Below are positions 23,480 to 35,217 of a stretch of 64,000 nt of DNA, one piece after another. The position numbers and the translations under genes are program-made. The notes under the pieces were generated by a model. It did no database searches, had not been told where the DNA came from, and saw only the letters and a list, made by a program, of their open reading frames with translations. Position 1 is the first letter of the stretch; each line of letters opens with the position of its first letter. The stretch covers positions 2,043,709 through 2,107,708 of the forward strand of contig VJWN01000004.1 in the NCBI GenBank assembly GCA_007644065.1, given 5' to 3'. The stretch is from Margaritispora aquatica. Lineage: Eukaryota > Ascomycota > Leotiomycetes > Helotiales > Discinellaceae.

Positions 23480-24947
23480 TTATGATGCCGCCTTAGTTCG
23501 GCTGTGTTGTTTCGACACTTCTGGTACCTCAAGGACAAAATCCTCCCCACCTGAGTTGCGCACCCAACCACCAAGAATTTTCCGTACTTCGCTCTTTACA
23601 ATACTCCTACTCTCAAGCAGCGAACTTTCCTTCACACATGCATACGTCTTCGCTCTCAGACAGCCTTCAATAGCAGGCACCGAAACCATTGCAGCGATTT
23701 GCAAAGCGAGAGCCCACATCGATCGCTTGCTGCTGGCACTAGCACCTTTCAAAGCGAACTGCTTTCTTCCTTGTAGAGTACCGCCTATCAATGCCTCGCC
23801 AAGTGATTCGGATGCTGTGGAGAAAGAGGAGATATTCGATGAAGTGAGCTTTTCTCCGGAAGGCAAAGTCTGTCTACGGCTGAAAGCAAACTCACGCTCG
23901 GTGGTTAAGACATTGAAAGGCTGGAATTGGTAACCACTTTCCCACTGTTGTGTTTTGTCGGCAAGAGCAGCCAATCGACCTAGAGCAGAGAAGGCTCGCC
24001 TACAAGCTATATCTGAGTACTGGGATGACGGGAGAACGAGACTTTTGATATAGCAGTTTTGTGGAGATATGAGAAGAGAGGTTATGGAAGAAAGGAGAGA
24101 GGTTGATTGCTTAAGGGCGATCTTGTCGGAACAGGATTTCGATAATGTAGGCGGTGCATCAGGACGTGAAGGTTTACGACGTACAAGGCCGAGTGCGGAG
24201 AAATATGATCTTCCGTGTAGATATGGCACTTCCGGATCTTGTGGGATATCTAGTAGATCCCCCGGTGATACGGAGGAAGAGCCGGTAGGTGGCATCTCCC
24301 AAGGTGTTGCGTCATCCTGAGCAGCCATTGTCAGCTCCATACTCGCATCACCACCTTTGAACACTGTTAGATATAAGACCGAGAGCCAGATGAAACTGCT
24401 ATCTGTTGCGGGGTGTCTCACAAGGTGCCTCAGAACAGTACATGTGGAGATGTATTCCTTCATTGAGGGCAAATGGTTGGAAATGAGTGTCGGTGATCTC
24501 ATCTTGAGACCTGAGATGGACAAAATCTGATTCCTTCTTCGGGGATGTTATCAGAGCATGGCACTCATCCAACAAGAATCTGTTAAAGGACCGAATGGCT
24601 AAAACTTCGGCATGCCAGTCGTGTAGCACAACACCTTGAGCCTGGTGGATTTTGTTTTGCGGTAGACATTTCATGCCAGATCTGGAGTATAGATAGTCAG
24701 CGAGAGCAATTGAACGAGATCGATGAAAACGTACGCCACTGACAAGCAAGTGAGTGATTCCTTTCCTGCCACAAATCAGCCATGTGACTTGCAGCCCGCA
24801 AAGTCCATTTCAACCTTGAGCGACAATTCCACTGAGTGGGACCCATTCTTTCACTCCCTCACTCCGATCCCTCGGCTTCCTCTTCTTGGGCCATCTCTCG
24901 AATTCTCGCAGCACTGCATCTGCAATGTCGTCTCCAGAAACCTCCAT
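23480..24947 (-). CDS. tad1: tRNA-specific adenosine deaminase Tad1 (ADAT1 type)
   Basis: Predicted 432 aa, four exons on the minus strand: 24815-24947, 24735-24765 (only 31 nt), 24422-24681 and 23480-24354. Joining them gives the family run GIVAQGKESLTCLSVASGMKCLPQNK. The deaminase motifs are VLHDWHAEVLAIRSFNRFLL (zinc His and catalytic Glu), SEAPCGDAS (formed across an intron) and LSKSCSDKIA (third zinc ligand). The enzyme converts A37 next to the anticodon of tRNA-Ala to inosine. The start is the ATG at 24947, giving MEVSGDDIADAVLREF; an in-frame ATG at 25043 would add 32 residues without family support. The head-to-head neighbour begins at 25290. Confidence 0.9.
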
Positions 24948-25289
24948 CACATGATCTGTAGGTGAGAAAAAGGGGGAATAGAAATCTTTAGCCGGAGAGG
25001 GCTGACTTAGGAATATTGGAAAGAACGTTTTAGCCGACGTCATTTGTAGCCTCGGATCCGAACATCCCTGGTCCTAGGTGTCCCTGGACATCCTCACCAG
25101 CTGCAACAAAGATCAGGAAAGCACAATGCCATTTTCAGATCCGGCTATTGGCACTTGCTACAGATGATATTGTCAGCTTTATAGGCTTAGTGCCGCCTGG
25201 TTAAAACAATGAATAATCCTTTGAGTAAGTACAAACCAACCCCCCCTCGAATGCTCCGATAGTCTGTATGGAGCAATGAATTCCTAACT
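24948..25289. promoter_or_regulatory. Shared divergent promoter, tad1 / NT-C2 gene
   Basis: A 342-bp gap between two divergent start codons; it must hold both promoters. No specific factor site is claimed. Confidence 0.45.
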
Positions 25290-26523
25290 ATGTGGTCGCA
25301 TCTTACAGTCTCTAAAGCGCGAAGGGTATGTTTTGTTGATATAGGCCGCAACTTCTATGATTCATTGCTGATAATTATCATAGCCAAAATTTGAACTCGT
25401 TCTCAGAGTGCGTATGAATTCCAAAACCCCGCCATGCGGCGACAAAGTTGACACGACCAGATAATCGACCTCAACAATGTTCCTCTCGTCACAGGTACAT
25501 GCTTCGCAAAATGGCATCTCCCCTCCTCCACATCTGCGGAACATCGTGGCCGTACAGAGCGCGAGCCCATAATCGAACACAAAGTATCCTGGGAACACAC
25601 CAAGATCATCCCTGTTCGGATGACCATTGATAAGGCGAATAACCTTCAGGAATTCCTCGTAAACTTCGAGGTTGTCCAAGACTACTCGAGTACTGTAAGA
25701 GGGGAGAAGATCACACTGGGGTATGTGAGCTTGAATCTTGCGGAGTATGTGGAGGAGAGCGAGATGGGCGCAGATGGGGAAGAGGGCGTAGTGAGGAGGT
25801 ATTTGATGCAGGATAGCAAGATCAATTCGACATTGAAGATTGGTATCAGCATGAAGCAGGTAGACGGAGAGAGAAATTTTGTCGCACCGCCATTGAAGAC
25901 CGCTCCTGTATTTGGGGGCATAGCTGGTCTCATGGCTGGGGAGCAGAACGATCCAGAGGAAAGTGGTATAAGTGAGTATCCCATCATCTGCCTCAGCTTA
26001 GACTAACCGAATAGCTATGGTTATGCCGACCATAAATAGATCTCGAGACCAAGGTGAGCTACAAGATATGTATCGAAGATCACTAGCAGCTTCCTGGGCT
26101 GCAACCCCCGGAGAACTACCAGCAGATCAATGCATAGAAGACATATTCCACGGAGGCGACGGATGGAAGAATTTAAGAGAGAAAGGCGCGACACCACGAG
26201 TTGGCTTAACGGCACACTTTGAGGACCATTTGAGTGACAGTCGACATCACTATCACAGAAGGACACATTCTGGTGGAAGTAATATCTCTTCGCAGTCGCA
26301 ATCTACCGTGACAACAAAGAGGACTACACCAAGGAAGGGCCATGGACATAAAAGTAAGGATAGTATCGATACGATGGGGATACCGCCAAGCATGCAAACC
26401 GACAGTCTGAGTGAAGGTAGCTCCGACAGGGGAAGGACTGGGTTTAGGAAAGTACACGAGGTTGATGAATTTGATGTAAGGGAGGATTTGATAGCTTGGA
26501 AGTTACCCGGCACAATGTTTTGA
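25290..26523 (+). CDS. NT-C2 (EEIG1/EHBP1 N-terminal C2) domain protein
   Basis: Predicted 359 aa, four exons; introns 25326-25383, 25408-25460 and 25972-26014. The first two exons are tiny (36 and 24 nt) and are supported by the reconstructed family start SKARRPKFELVLRIIDLNNVPL. The C2 domain runs to about residue 150: EHRGRTEREPIIEHKVSWEHTKIIPVRMTID, ITLGYVSLNLAEYVEES and RRYLMQDSKINSTLKIGISMKQ. The block APPLKTAPVFGGIAGLMAGE is typical of fungal members. The C-terminal half is Ser/His-rich after a conserved YRRSLAASWAATPGELPADQCIEDIF segment. Human relatives link membranes or Rab GTPases to actin; the fungal role is not established. Confidence 0.82.
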
Positions 26524-26705
26524 TATGATCGTAGATGAGCATTGCATGGCGTTAAGAGGCTCAGGACCTATGGCGAGCGACTTTACCAATCAGGGGACGT
26601 TTCTATGGAAGTGGCCTCTTCCTGTGACCGCTACTCGTTGTTTAGGCTCTACGTTAAGTCGATGTAGTTCGATGCTAATGTGTCTTGTGCCCATAGTTCA
26701 ATATC

Positions 26706-27253
26706 CTACACCTCCAACCCCTCTTCTCCGTGCAATATTTTAGCCCTCACAATCCTCACCTCCTCTACAGGCCTATCTTCCTTCCCCGTCCTCACCAAAC
26801 CCATCCTCTTCACAACTCCCATGCCTCTCGTCACCCGTCCAAAAATGGTATGCTTCCCATCCAACCACGGCGTTGGCGCCAGCGTAATGAAAAACTGGCT
26901 ACCATTTGTGTTCGGCCCCGAGTTCGCCATACTCAAAATGCCCGCTCCCGTATGCTTCAAATCCGTCCTAATCTCGTCCTCGAACTTCTCGCCATAGATA
27001 CTCGATCCTCCCCTTCCGGTCCCTGTTGGATCGCCGGTTTGCAGCATGAATGAGGGGATGATGCGATGGAAGAGGAGTGTGTCGTAGTAACCTCGTGAGA
27101 CCAGCGTGCTGAAGTTTGTGCAGGTTTTGGGAGCGTGGGACGTGTATAGCTCGACTGTTATTGTACCCTGGTATGAGTGTCAGATGTGATTGGGTGACTA
27201 GAGGAGAGGGAGGTTCCCACCATTGTGGTCTCGAGAGCTATGTTGGTAGCCAT
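26706..27253 (-). CDS. Cyclophilin-type peptidyl-prolyl isomerase (PPIL1-like)
   Basis: Predicted 164 aa, two exons: 27221-27253 (11 codons) and 26706-27167, with an intron 5' site GTGGGA. Start [30 protein letters not shown] is the short single-domain cyclophilin start. The active site is clear: [36 protein letters not shown] and [12 protein letters not shown]. Length and the lack of a signal peptide match the PPIL1/Cyp1 group, whose human member is a spliceosome component. The reaction is cis-trans isomerisation of X-Pro bonds. Confidence 0.92.
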
Positions 27254-27835
27254 TTTGGAGAAGCTTTGCGCCAACAAATGTTACTTGTGATTGGTTCGCA
27301 ATTGAAAGTCTGTTGCAGCAGGAATGATTTGAATTTTTCGGTCTCGAGGTTCTGATGTGCTTAGTAGTCCAAGATTCGAAATGATGGGTGCGAAGAATGG
27401 ATTATTGTTGAAGTCCTGATTGTTTGCAACTTCAACGAGGCTGAAGCTTTTGACGCCCCACCAAAATCTGGGGTCCTCACCTACTGCTTGTCATCGATCT
27501 TGGCATTCAATATTCAGGTTGATCTCAATCCTCATTTCTATAAAGTGTTCTTGTCTCAGCTTCCTTCATCTTTTATACACTCCTCGTGAGAAGCAAACAT
27601 TCCACTCATTCCAACAGTCACTATCATTGAGTTCGGTCCCGACGATCTCGATATATCTGTCGCATTGAAGGGACATCTAGACACAAAAAATCATCAAATA
27701 ATTCCAAAACAGAAACGGAACTCATGTCCGTTCATTGAAGGACATTCGATTTCTCTACCTGGAATTTTCCTGTTGCTTGACAATCTACTCTGAGACACGA
27801 AAGCATATCTCATCGTGAGATCGAGACTCACTGCC
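27254..27835. promoter_or_regulatory. Divergent promoter region, cyclophilin / signal peptide peptidase
   Basis: A 582-bp gap between divergent starts. Pyrimidine-rich stretches near 27540-27640 fit the 5' leader of the protease gene. Confidence 0.4.
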
Positions 27836-29768
27836 ATGTCACAATCTGTGGTGCAATGGTGGCTTAGCAACTGGGACACATTTTTATCCTTCCTAGACCA
27901 ATTCCATGGTGGCAGTCCGACTCTCCAAGCTGTAGGAAAATGGGCTGCAATTCTTTCGAGTCACTTTCCTATGATATGGATGGAGATTCACTTGATTCTC
28001 GCTGCTCTCTTTCCAATCGTCATAGGTGCTCATTCTTCTCTCAAGCGACCACCTTCAGCAGGTCCTCCAGAGTCTGAGTTCGAAGATGAGAAGGAGAAAG
28101 ATGAGTTGGACGATGTAGTTGATGAGCCGCTCAATGCTGGTCTGACTCCTAGCGATGCTATTCTATTTCCTCTTATGGCTGGCATGGTCTTGGGTGGGCT
28201 TTACTTTGTTATAGTATATTTGAAGAAAGCGGATTTGGTTAATCTGCTTATGAATGGTTATCTTTCAAGTAAGTGGAATTCTCACGAGTTTAAGGCTGGC
28301 ACCAAGGGCAAAACCTAAGAGTAACTTGGCACTGACCGGTGACAGTATTCGGTGTATTTGGAGTGGGTAAACTCGCTTCTGATGCCCTCGACGTGCTCAT
28401 CACTTTCATCTTTCCCTCGGTCTGGTCATCGAAAGAGGAGGCTTTCTACGTGGAACCCTTACTTCGAGAGCAAGTCTCTGGTTCTACCAACAAGGCAAGA
28501 GTTTTGGCGATTCGCAAGAATGTCCATGGCAAAACAAATCCATTGCCAGGTTTCTTGTCAAATGTCAACTTCCCCAAGTCTGTCACAGATGCCCTTTGGA
28601 CTTTCCGTGCACTCCTTAAAAATCACTGGATCTTCCGAGCTTATGTCCATGGTAAAGTCACTTGGATATTTTGATTTCATCTGGCTAATCCATGATAGGT
28701 ATTTTCAAAGCAAGAACAAATATTCGCCTCACCTCTATCGTGGGATTTTTCATCGGTTTGGCCACAGTCATTGCCTACAATATGGCACTCACTCGCAACT
28801 GGTATCTCACAAATATCCTCGCCATGAACTTCTGCTATGGTGTTCTTCAGATCCTCTCTCCCACCACTTTCTGGACAGGAACTCTCATCTTGTCCGGTCT
28901 CTTCATCTATGATATTGTGATGGTGTTCTACACGCCTATGATGATCACAGTAGCCAAGAGTCTTGAGGCACCAATCATGTTAATGATTCCCGGGCCTGGA
29001 CGAGGTAGTATGCTTGGACTCGGCGATGTCGTTTTACCAGGTATTGTGATGGCTATGGCACTTCGTTTCGATCTCTACCTTCACTATCTACGCAAGCAGA
29101 AGACATTGTCTCTAGAGAAAACCAACCTAACTGCTAAGAACGACACGATAAAGCTACCGTATGTTGAAGCTACTGGTGTTTGGGGAGAGAGGTTCTGGAA
29201 TCGACGGTCTGTGACGGGGACCACAGTGGCAGACGCTGCTCGGTTCGACAAGGTGTATTTCAAGGCGAGTATCGTAGGATACATTGTTGCTATGATTGTT
29301 ACCTTAGGAGTCATGCTTACATTTAAGCATGGACAGCCCGCTCTTCTCTATCTGGTTCCTGGTGTTCTTGGCGCGCTGTGGGGCACAGCAGCTATTCGGG
29401 GAGAGACAAAACTGATGTGGGATTACTGTGAGGACGGAGAATGGGGTTTTGAGGACGAGAAAAAGAAGAAGCCATCCCAGAACTACAAGCCCGATTCTGA
29501 GATAGGAGCGGCTAAGAGTCGTGAGCTGAAAGCCATGAAGGGTTTCACAGCTGGTAATGGTGCAAATGGCCTTCTTGAAAACAAGGACGACTCAAGCAGC
29601 ACCAGTGACAGTTCTGGATCCGAACTTGACGGATCGAAGAATTCTATCAAGCAGAAGACAGGGAATAAAAAGAAAGATAGTGAGCATGCTCATCATGTGT
29701 TTTTGTTCTCACTTAGCACACCACAGCCGAAGAAGAGAAGGAATAGCTTCTCCGTGGTTGTGCTCTGA
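27836..29768 (+). CDS. Signal peptide peptidase (presenilin-type aspartyl protease)
   Basis: Predicted 602 aa, three exons; introns 28269-28345 and 28652-28698. The ATG at 27836 is chosen; the upstream extension uses GTG. Multiple membrane helices carry the catalytic pair: IYDIVMVFYTP (YD motif, about 28906) and LGLGDVVLPGI (GxGD motif, about 29013). Other family landmarks are IFGVFGVGKLASDALDVLI, NFCYGVLQILSP and YLVPGVLG. It cleaves leftover signal peptides and some tail-anchored proteins within the ER membrane. The C-terminus is Ser/Lys-rich (KNSIKQKTGNKKKDSEHAHH) and cytosolic. The last 25 residues after that Lys-rich stretch are not conserved-looking and could reflect a mis-called 3' end. 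Confidence 0.9.
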
Positions 29769-30350
29769 GCAGTTCTGTGTGTGCTGGAGATGGCCGCTTC
29801 TGCTGGATGGTCTTGAGAGCTTGATCATCATAAGCTTTACTATAGGTAAGGTATTTTCTGCTTGCTCGTTTAACGTTGCTCAGACCTTTCATCATATCGT
29901 CTATTTACTAGCCTCGTATTACTTCATCGGAAGTTTGGTGAATATATGTAGAGCAGGTTGGCAAGCGGGTGCCAAGGAGTATTGGTGGTTGGTGGCGATA
30001 ACGACCATCCACCGACACTGGAAGATCTTTCGGTCGTTTGACGAGAACATATGATGGAGGAATGATGATTGCATTCAAAATACAAATAATACTTACCTTT
30101 ATGGTGGTACAGGTTGATCAATTGTTCGTTCAAGCACCAGTCATGGAAGAGTGTTTTTTCCTGGTGTGCTTCTCCTTTTAAGTCATATTTGCTTCCGATA
30201 TGTAAATTCCCATCGCAGAGTCCTGTCACACTTTTTTTCTCAGTCCTCCCAACCTAACCTGAAAACCCCATGCCAATGCTACCAGAACTCCATCAAACCT
30301 CCCCCAACCACCCATTCTATGCACGCCCATAATCCAGTTATCACCATCAT
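29769..30350. other. Convergent 3' region
   Basis: Between the stops of the protease (plus) and the acetyltransferase (minus). No gene recognised. Confidence 0.45.
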
Positions 30351-31424
30351 TCAAGATCCGTAAGCAGCAGTAGGATACACCCTCTTTTTCTTCTCCCTCA
30401 CAGTCGCACTCCTCGAGCTGCTCCTCGAACTCGCAGCGCTTCCTTCCTTCGATGCAAGCACTGATGGCGCAGTGAGTAGCACCTCGTCTGGAAGGTCGTT
30501 CCACTCGCGTTCTGGGCCGCGTTCTTGGAACGAGCGAGCGTGTGATGGTGGGCCTGGACGAGTCCCCGGCAGACCTGGAGAGGGAGGTCCTAGTATGGGA
30601 GCTCTGGGTTGCAGAGATGTAGATTGGCTTGGAATGGGGGCTTGATGAGAATGTTGTAGGTGATCTGAGGGTGTCAGTTGTCGGCGGAAAATCCAAGCTG
30701 TGTCGGGCTTCAATCGTCTGTAGTATCCGTGTAATACAGGCTCTTCCTTCTTAAAACCTCGCGCTGTGTACCATTGCAATGCCTCCTCGTTTTGGGTCCA
30801 CACATGGGCGTACAAACCCCAAATCTTCATTTCTTGCTGTGTAGTCGCCGCGGCGATCACTTCGTCCAACACGGCTGCCACCAAGCCTTTTCCTCTGTAG
30901 GGCGAGAGAAGCACCAGACTCTGGATATAGATATCATGCACGCCTACTTCGAAAATCGGTGCTTGTGGGGTTGAAGAGGGTGCAAGCGCGGGGTCGAGTC
31001 GACAGACTATCCCTCCAACAACTTTTGCGGTCGGGGGTTTGACGGTAGTATCCATCCATGTAATGACTCGAGAGAAGGATATGGATGCATCGGACGCGAG
31101 GATTCTCTTATAGAATGAGTCTGGGTAGCTGATGGGGAGGAGGAGGGAGTTGATTCTTCGGAGGGGCTCGATGTGGGATTGTTGGAAGTGGCAGATCGAG
31201 GCTTGTGGTGGGAGATGGGACGGTATTGACTTGGATGACGCTGATACAGGAATCGGAGTTGTATTTGGTCTTGGACTCAGTTGTGGGAGAGGTGATGTTG
31301 TTGATGTCTCTGGCTTGGTGGGAGCGGGAGCACCTGGTGGAGCTGCGTAATGTGGTTTCCGGGGCTGAAAGAATGGGTGCATGGGAGGTTGAGTTCGTAC
31401 TTTTGGGGCGTTGCTGTTTTCCAT
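30351..31424 (-). CDS. GNAT N-acetyltransferase, NAA50-like
   Basis: Single exon, 357 aa from the ATG at 31424 (MENSNAPKV); the longer open frame would start with TTG. Residues 1-80 are Pro/Ser/Thr-rich. The GNAT core follows: RRINSLLLPISYPDSFYKRIL, VGGIVCRLDP, and DIYIQSLVLLSPYRGKGLVAAVLDEV with the acetyl-CoA loop RGKG. Then come LYAHVWTQNEEALQWYTARGFKKEEPVLHGYYRRL. The start LPISYPDSFY and the end HGYYRRL resemble the N-alpha-acetyltransferase Naa50 (San). The long Pro/Ser/Arg-rich tail (about 110 residues) is probably disordered. Protein N-terminal acetylation is likely; the exact substrate is inferred. Confidence 0.83.
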   Translation of the reverse strand: MENSNAPKVRTQPPMHPFFQPRKPHYAAPPGAPAPTKPETSTTSPLPQLSPRPNTTPIPVSASSKSIPSHLPPQASICHFQQSHIEPLRRINSLLLPISYPDSFYKRILASDASISFSRVITWMDTTVKPPTAKVVGGIVCRLDPALAPSSTPQAPIFEVGVHDIYIQSLVLLSPYRGKGLVAAVLDEVIAAATTQQEMKIWGLYAHVWTQNEEALQWYTARGFKKEEPVLHGYYRRLKPDTAWIFRRQLTPSDHLQHSHQAPIPSQSTSLQPRAPILGPPSPGLPGTRPGPPSHARSFQERGPEREWNDLPDEVLLTAPSVLASKEGSAASSRSSSRSATVREKKKRVYPTAAYGS

Positions 31425-32053
31425 GTTGACTCCTTGGAAAGTGAATAATCCTCGGATTTGAACCAAAGCACACGAAGGTGTAGATCGAGTGTATGTTCCC
31501 AAGGATTGTTCTGTTGATTCTATTCCTCAGTGCAATCAATCCTCACCAAATTGTTTGAGGGATGAAATCTGTACACCGCCCACCGAATAGGGGCAAGCCT
31601 TCAGATTAGCGTGGCAAAACGATCTCTCCCGCAGGAAATCACTGCCCAATCAGATCACCAGGAGCTTATTATTGTGTCTTGGAGTTTGATCATGACAGGG
31701 GCTGAGGGGCCATTGTCGGGGGTTATAGCACAAGACCAAAGACCAACTAACAGTGAGTGAGCTCCGTTTCAGCACTGTCGCTGCAACAATGGTAATTGGA
31801 AAGTGAATTCATCTCAACCTCAACTCCATCTTTCAACCACAATAAGAGTATGAGGACAATGCAGCTTCGCCTATGAGAGGACACCAGACCAACGAGATAG
31901 TTAAAATGCTCGCACAACATCTCTCTGCCTCCCATATTTTTGCATCAAATCGTATCAGCAATCAAGAAGTCTGCATAGCGGACATTCCTTTTCCCAAGGC
32001 CATCTATCGTACACAGAACTCCACCTAGCCTGGTGTCCGGCCCAGAGTTCGAG
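31425..32053. promoter_or_regulatory. Divergent promoter region, GNAT / Sgf11-like
   Basis: A 629-bp gap between divergent starts. No gene recognised. Confidence 0.4.
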
Positions 32054-33459
32054 ATGTCTGCCAACGAGCACAACGACACTTTTCCCGAGACTGGTTTACT
32101 CGTGCTGAATTCGCAGGACAAGTTGAATCCAATGGCGAGCTTTGTAAGCTATTTCTCCATCCTATCTCCTGTTTTGAAGCCGGTGGGAAAAAAAGTTCCA
32201 AACAGCTAACTCCTAATCAGGCGCACGCGGTTGTTGATGATTTATTGTACAACATCATTCATGATATTGTTCTGCAGACTCATCGGGAAGAAAAGATTGC
32301 AAGGGCTACATCTGCCGCTATTGTCGTTGAAAAAAGAGCCGCAGAAACTGATCCAAATGATCATGACGATACGTCTGTATTGGCTGGCAATAATATTAAA
32401 CCACATGTCGTCGAGACGGAATCTGCAACATATAACAGTGGAGAGGTGTATTTGAAGGGAAATCCGTTGAAAACTACCACCGAGATACTCTGTTCGAAAT
32501 GCGGTCTTCCTCGACTTTTACACCCTACAGATGGCAATGGTGCGAAGAGACCCGAACCAGGAGTTGAATACTGCAAGAAACGACCCTTCATCGACAAGCC
32601 ACACCACGATGTCTATGGACAAACATTTGTGCCTGAAGGACCCGGTAGAGGCAAAAAGAAGAAAGACATGATCGATCCTCTTAAACAATTAGATGGCACT
32701 CCAAATGGCAGTCAGGATTCACCAGGCACTTCGCCCCCACCAGGGGAAGGACCTGCCAAACCAATTCCATTCCCACACGCCAAGTGCATAAATTGCAATA
32801 CGTTTCTCCCTATCAAGCGCATGAACAACCACATGAACAAATGTATCGGTGGCAATGGTCGGGAGTCGTCACGAAATGCTCTCAACAAGATTCAGAATGG
32901 CAATTCGAACGGAAGTCAGAATGGATTCACACCACCTGGAAGCCGGAATGCTACACCCGTTCCATCAAGCAAAAATCGTCACAACAGTCCAAGCAAACGA
33001 AGTGCGGATGATGCATTCGGATCAGATGACTCTCCTGAGAAGAAGCAGAAGAAACCTTTGAAGAAGACACCTGCGAGCAAATTGAAGGCACCAAAGATGG
33101 CCAAATCAGCAAGTTCTCATTCAGCTTCTGGTTTGAGTTTTGAGCAGAAACCTCCTCTAAGTGATGCGGAGGATGATGAGGATGATGATAGAGACGGCGA
33201 TTTCAATGGAAAGGATACCATATCCGTGGAGGCGAAGAAGAAGAATAAGTTGAAGCCACCCAAACCCACGATCAGTAAGAAACCTCTCAAGACGAAAAAT
33301 AAATGGCTGTATGGCAGCAAAAGTGGACTAGGCAATACTGTACCACCTGCACTTCCCCCAGATGTGAAGAAGAGCAGGAGTGAAATTAATGGGAAGGGTG
33401 GCATCAAGCGTGGAGAGTCAGAGAGCAGTCAAACCTTGAGCTCGCCGAACGTTGATTGA
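32054..33459 (+). CDS. SAGA-associated factor 11 (Sgf11)-like protein
   Basis: Predicted 442 aa, two exons, intron 32144-32220. After a 30-codon first exon comes the helix AHAVVDDLLYNIIHDIVLQTHREEK, like the Sgf11 helix that binds the SAGA deubiquitinase module. A Cys pair CSKCGLPRLL lies near residue 120. A zinc finger CINCNTFLPIKRMNNHMNKC, about residues 210-230, fits the Sgf11 C2HC finger that binds the nucleosome acidic patch in yeast. The rest is Lys/Ser/Pro-rich with acidic patches (DAEDDEDDDRDGD). Yeast Sgf11 is only 99 aa, but filamentous-fungal forms are long. A related SAGA finger protein (Sgf73-like) is the main alternative. Confidence 0.65.
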
Positions 33460-34341
33460 GGTGTTTTGATGGCGAGCTGTGAGATAGATAGATGGTGTTT
33501 TCATATGGTACAAGCATGGGATGGCGTAGAGAGACATTGTATCATGGTTCGTTGCGAAGGCTTTTTATCTGGCCTTCGATATGGCTGGCGGGGCTGGTTG
33601 GGCATTGGAGCATTCTCAGGCGTTTTGTGTTTAGACCCTTGTGGTTAAGACCTGTCCGGTTGCATATGGCATATGAAAGTTCTTCACTTCATTCCCTTTC
33701 CTCGTTGATTTTAATTGTCATTTTCTGTTTGAGTCAAGTCGTTTGATCTTCTGGTATATGTGCAGCTTGCTGCTGCTTATGCGGATGTTGAGATTCACGG
33801 CATCTAATGGTGGAGGTTGTTCACATAAGTATGGAGATGAGCTAGAAAGAGCAGTAATTTTTCTGCTTATTCACAATGCAGATGTGGTGATCAACAGAAA
33901 GACACTGCTCAATTCTCATCTGATCTTCCCTCGGTTCTCACTTGATCACTGGCTGACATAGTATTTCTGAATTGAGGTTGATTGAGTCTTGCATTATTTC
34001 GTTGGGTTACGCTCTCTGATGGTTCATCTTCAAGACAACCTGATGAGTTTCCCATTCTGAAGTTCCATCATGATTCAAATCTGCTTCAAGTGAGCTCCAG
34101 AATCCTTTAGTTCGTCGCATCTAGTCAGACCTAAAAACATCGTCAGATAATGCTCCTTGCTAGGTAGGAGGGAGAGTGTATCTTACCGCTTTAGTATGAG
34201 ATCTTTCCAATGTTTGGCTCATTGATGTGGGCTACATCGCCAACATTTCCAAACCGATCTCTCTTCCCCGTTGCCTGCTAAGAAAGGAGCAACTCCTTCA
34301 TAAGCGATTCCCTCTCGCCGTATTGTCTGATTAACCAGCAC
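33460..34341. other. Convergent 3' region
   Basis: Between the Sgf11-like and 2EXR gene ends. Short open frames only. Confidence 0.45.
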
Positions 34342-35217
34342 CTAATACAGTCGCCACAGCTTATAGGGCCAAGGCACATCATCCAACAATGTCAAAACCA
34401 CCAACTTCCAGTCAATTCCTGTCCTCTGGCGGACTCGATCCATATCCACCTGCCACCAATTGTCAAGCAGTCTAGGGATAGCGAGAAGATGTCCATTCTC
34501 ATCACCTAAAGGGGAACTTCTGTCATATTCAAACACCGACGCTTCAACCAGACCAGTCAGTTTCGCGAATGGATTCTCAACCCCGTCTCTTAGGAACCCA
34601 AGTCTGCCTGAAGACTGGTCTAACAACCTCAAATCGATAGCAATGCGCTTGATTAACTCCACATCCTCGAAGTCATGGAGCAACATCTGCAGGCGTGCAC
34701 TTGAATCCCCGTAATACTGCTCAATGCGCTCACTCCGAATACAGAACGTGTCCTTTGAGAAATCGAACCAAACCCTCGGTTCCCGACCAGCATACTCACC
34801 GCCAAAACTGAGCTTGTAGAATCGCATAGCTTCAGCACGGGATTCACAGCACGCGCTCAACGCTTCCGGGATCGCGGCGCGACTGTAACAGATGCGATTG
34901 CGTTTATCGTCGACTTCGAGGTAGCGCACTGTGACGATGCGTGGGCCAGGAAGGCTGAAGCGCCAAATCTTCACACGGAGCTCGGTGGGGAGGAGGGGGA
35001 AGAGCGTGAAACTTTCTTGTGCTTGTGGAATGGGCGATAGGGTCGAGGGAGCGAGGGAGGTGGGAATCGTGGCCGTGGTGGTAGTCGAAGAGGCTGATGG
35101 TGAACTTGATCCCGATTGTGACTTTGAGAGTGATATTTGGAGTTCCGCCCAATTGCGAGGTAATACGCCCATAGCTGGAGCTGGTGGTGATGGTGGAGGG
35201 GAAGGGGTAGGAGACAT
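34342..35217 (-). CDS. 2EXR-domain protein
   Basis: Single exon, 291 aa, ATG at 35217. The first 65 residues are Pro/Ser/Thr-rich. The domain starts FTLFPLLPTELRVKIWRFSLPGPRIVTVRYLEV and continues with PEALSACCESRAEAMRFYKLSFG and WFDFSKDTFCI. This is the pattern of the fungal-expanded 2EXR (formerly F-box-like) family. Its biochemical role is unknown; such genes are often numerous in Leotiomycetes and Sordariomycetes. No F-box-associated repeats are visible. Confidence 0.85.
   Translation of the reverse strand: MSPTPSPPPSPPAPAMGVLPRNWAELQISLSKSQSGSSSPSASSTTTTATIPTSLAPSTLSPIPQAQESFTLFPLLPTELRVKIWRFSLPGPRIVTVRYLEVDDKRNRICYSRAAIPEALSACCESRAEAMRFYKLSFGGEYAGREPRVWFDFSKDTFCIRSERIEQYYGDSSARLQMLLHDFEDVELIKRIAIDLRLLDQSSGRLGFLRDGVENPFAKLTGLVEASVFEYDRSSPLGDENGHLLAIPRLLDNWWQVDMDRVRQRTGIDWKLVVLTLLDDVPWPYKLWRLY

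Noticed and set aside
23472..23933. 153-codon plus-strand open frame
   Set aside because: Fully antisense to the well-supported tad1 C-terminal exon.
29675..29718. Possible extra short intron near the end of the signal peptide peptidase gene (GTGAGC...TTAG)
   Set aside because: At about 37-44 nt it is marginal, and splicing it gives no better C-terminus than reading through.
33117..33407. Minus-strand hydrophobic open frame of 96 codons
   Set aside because: Antisense shadow of the Lys/Glu/Asp-rich part of the Sgf11-like gene.
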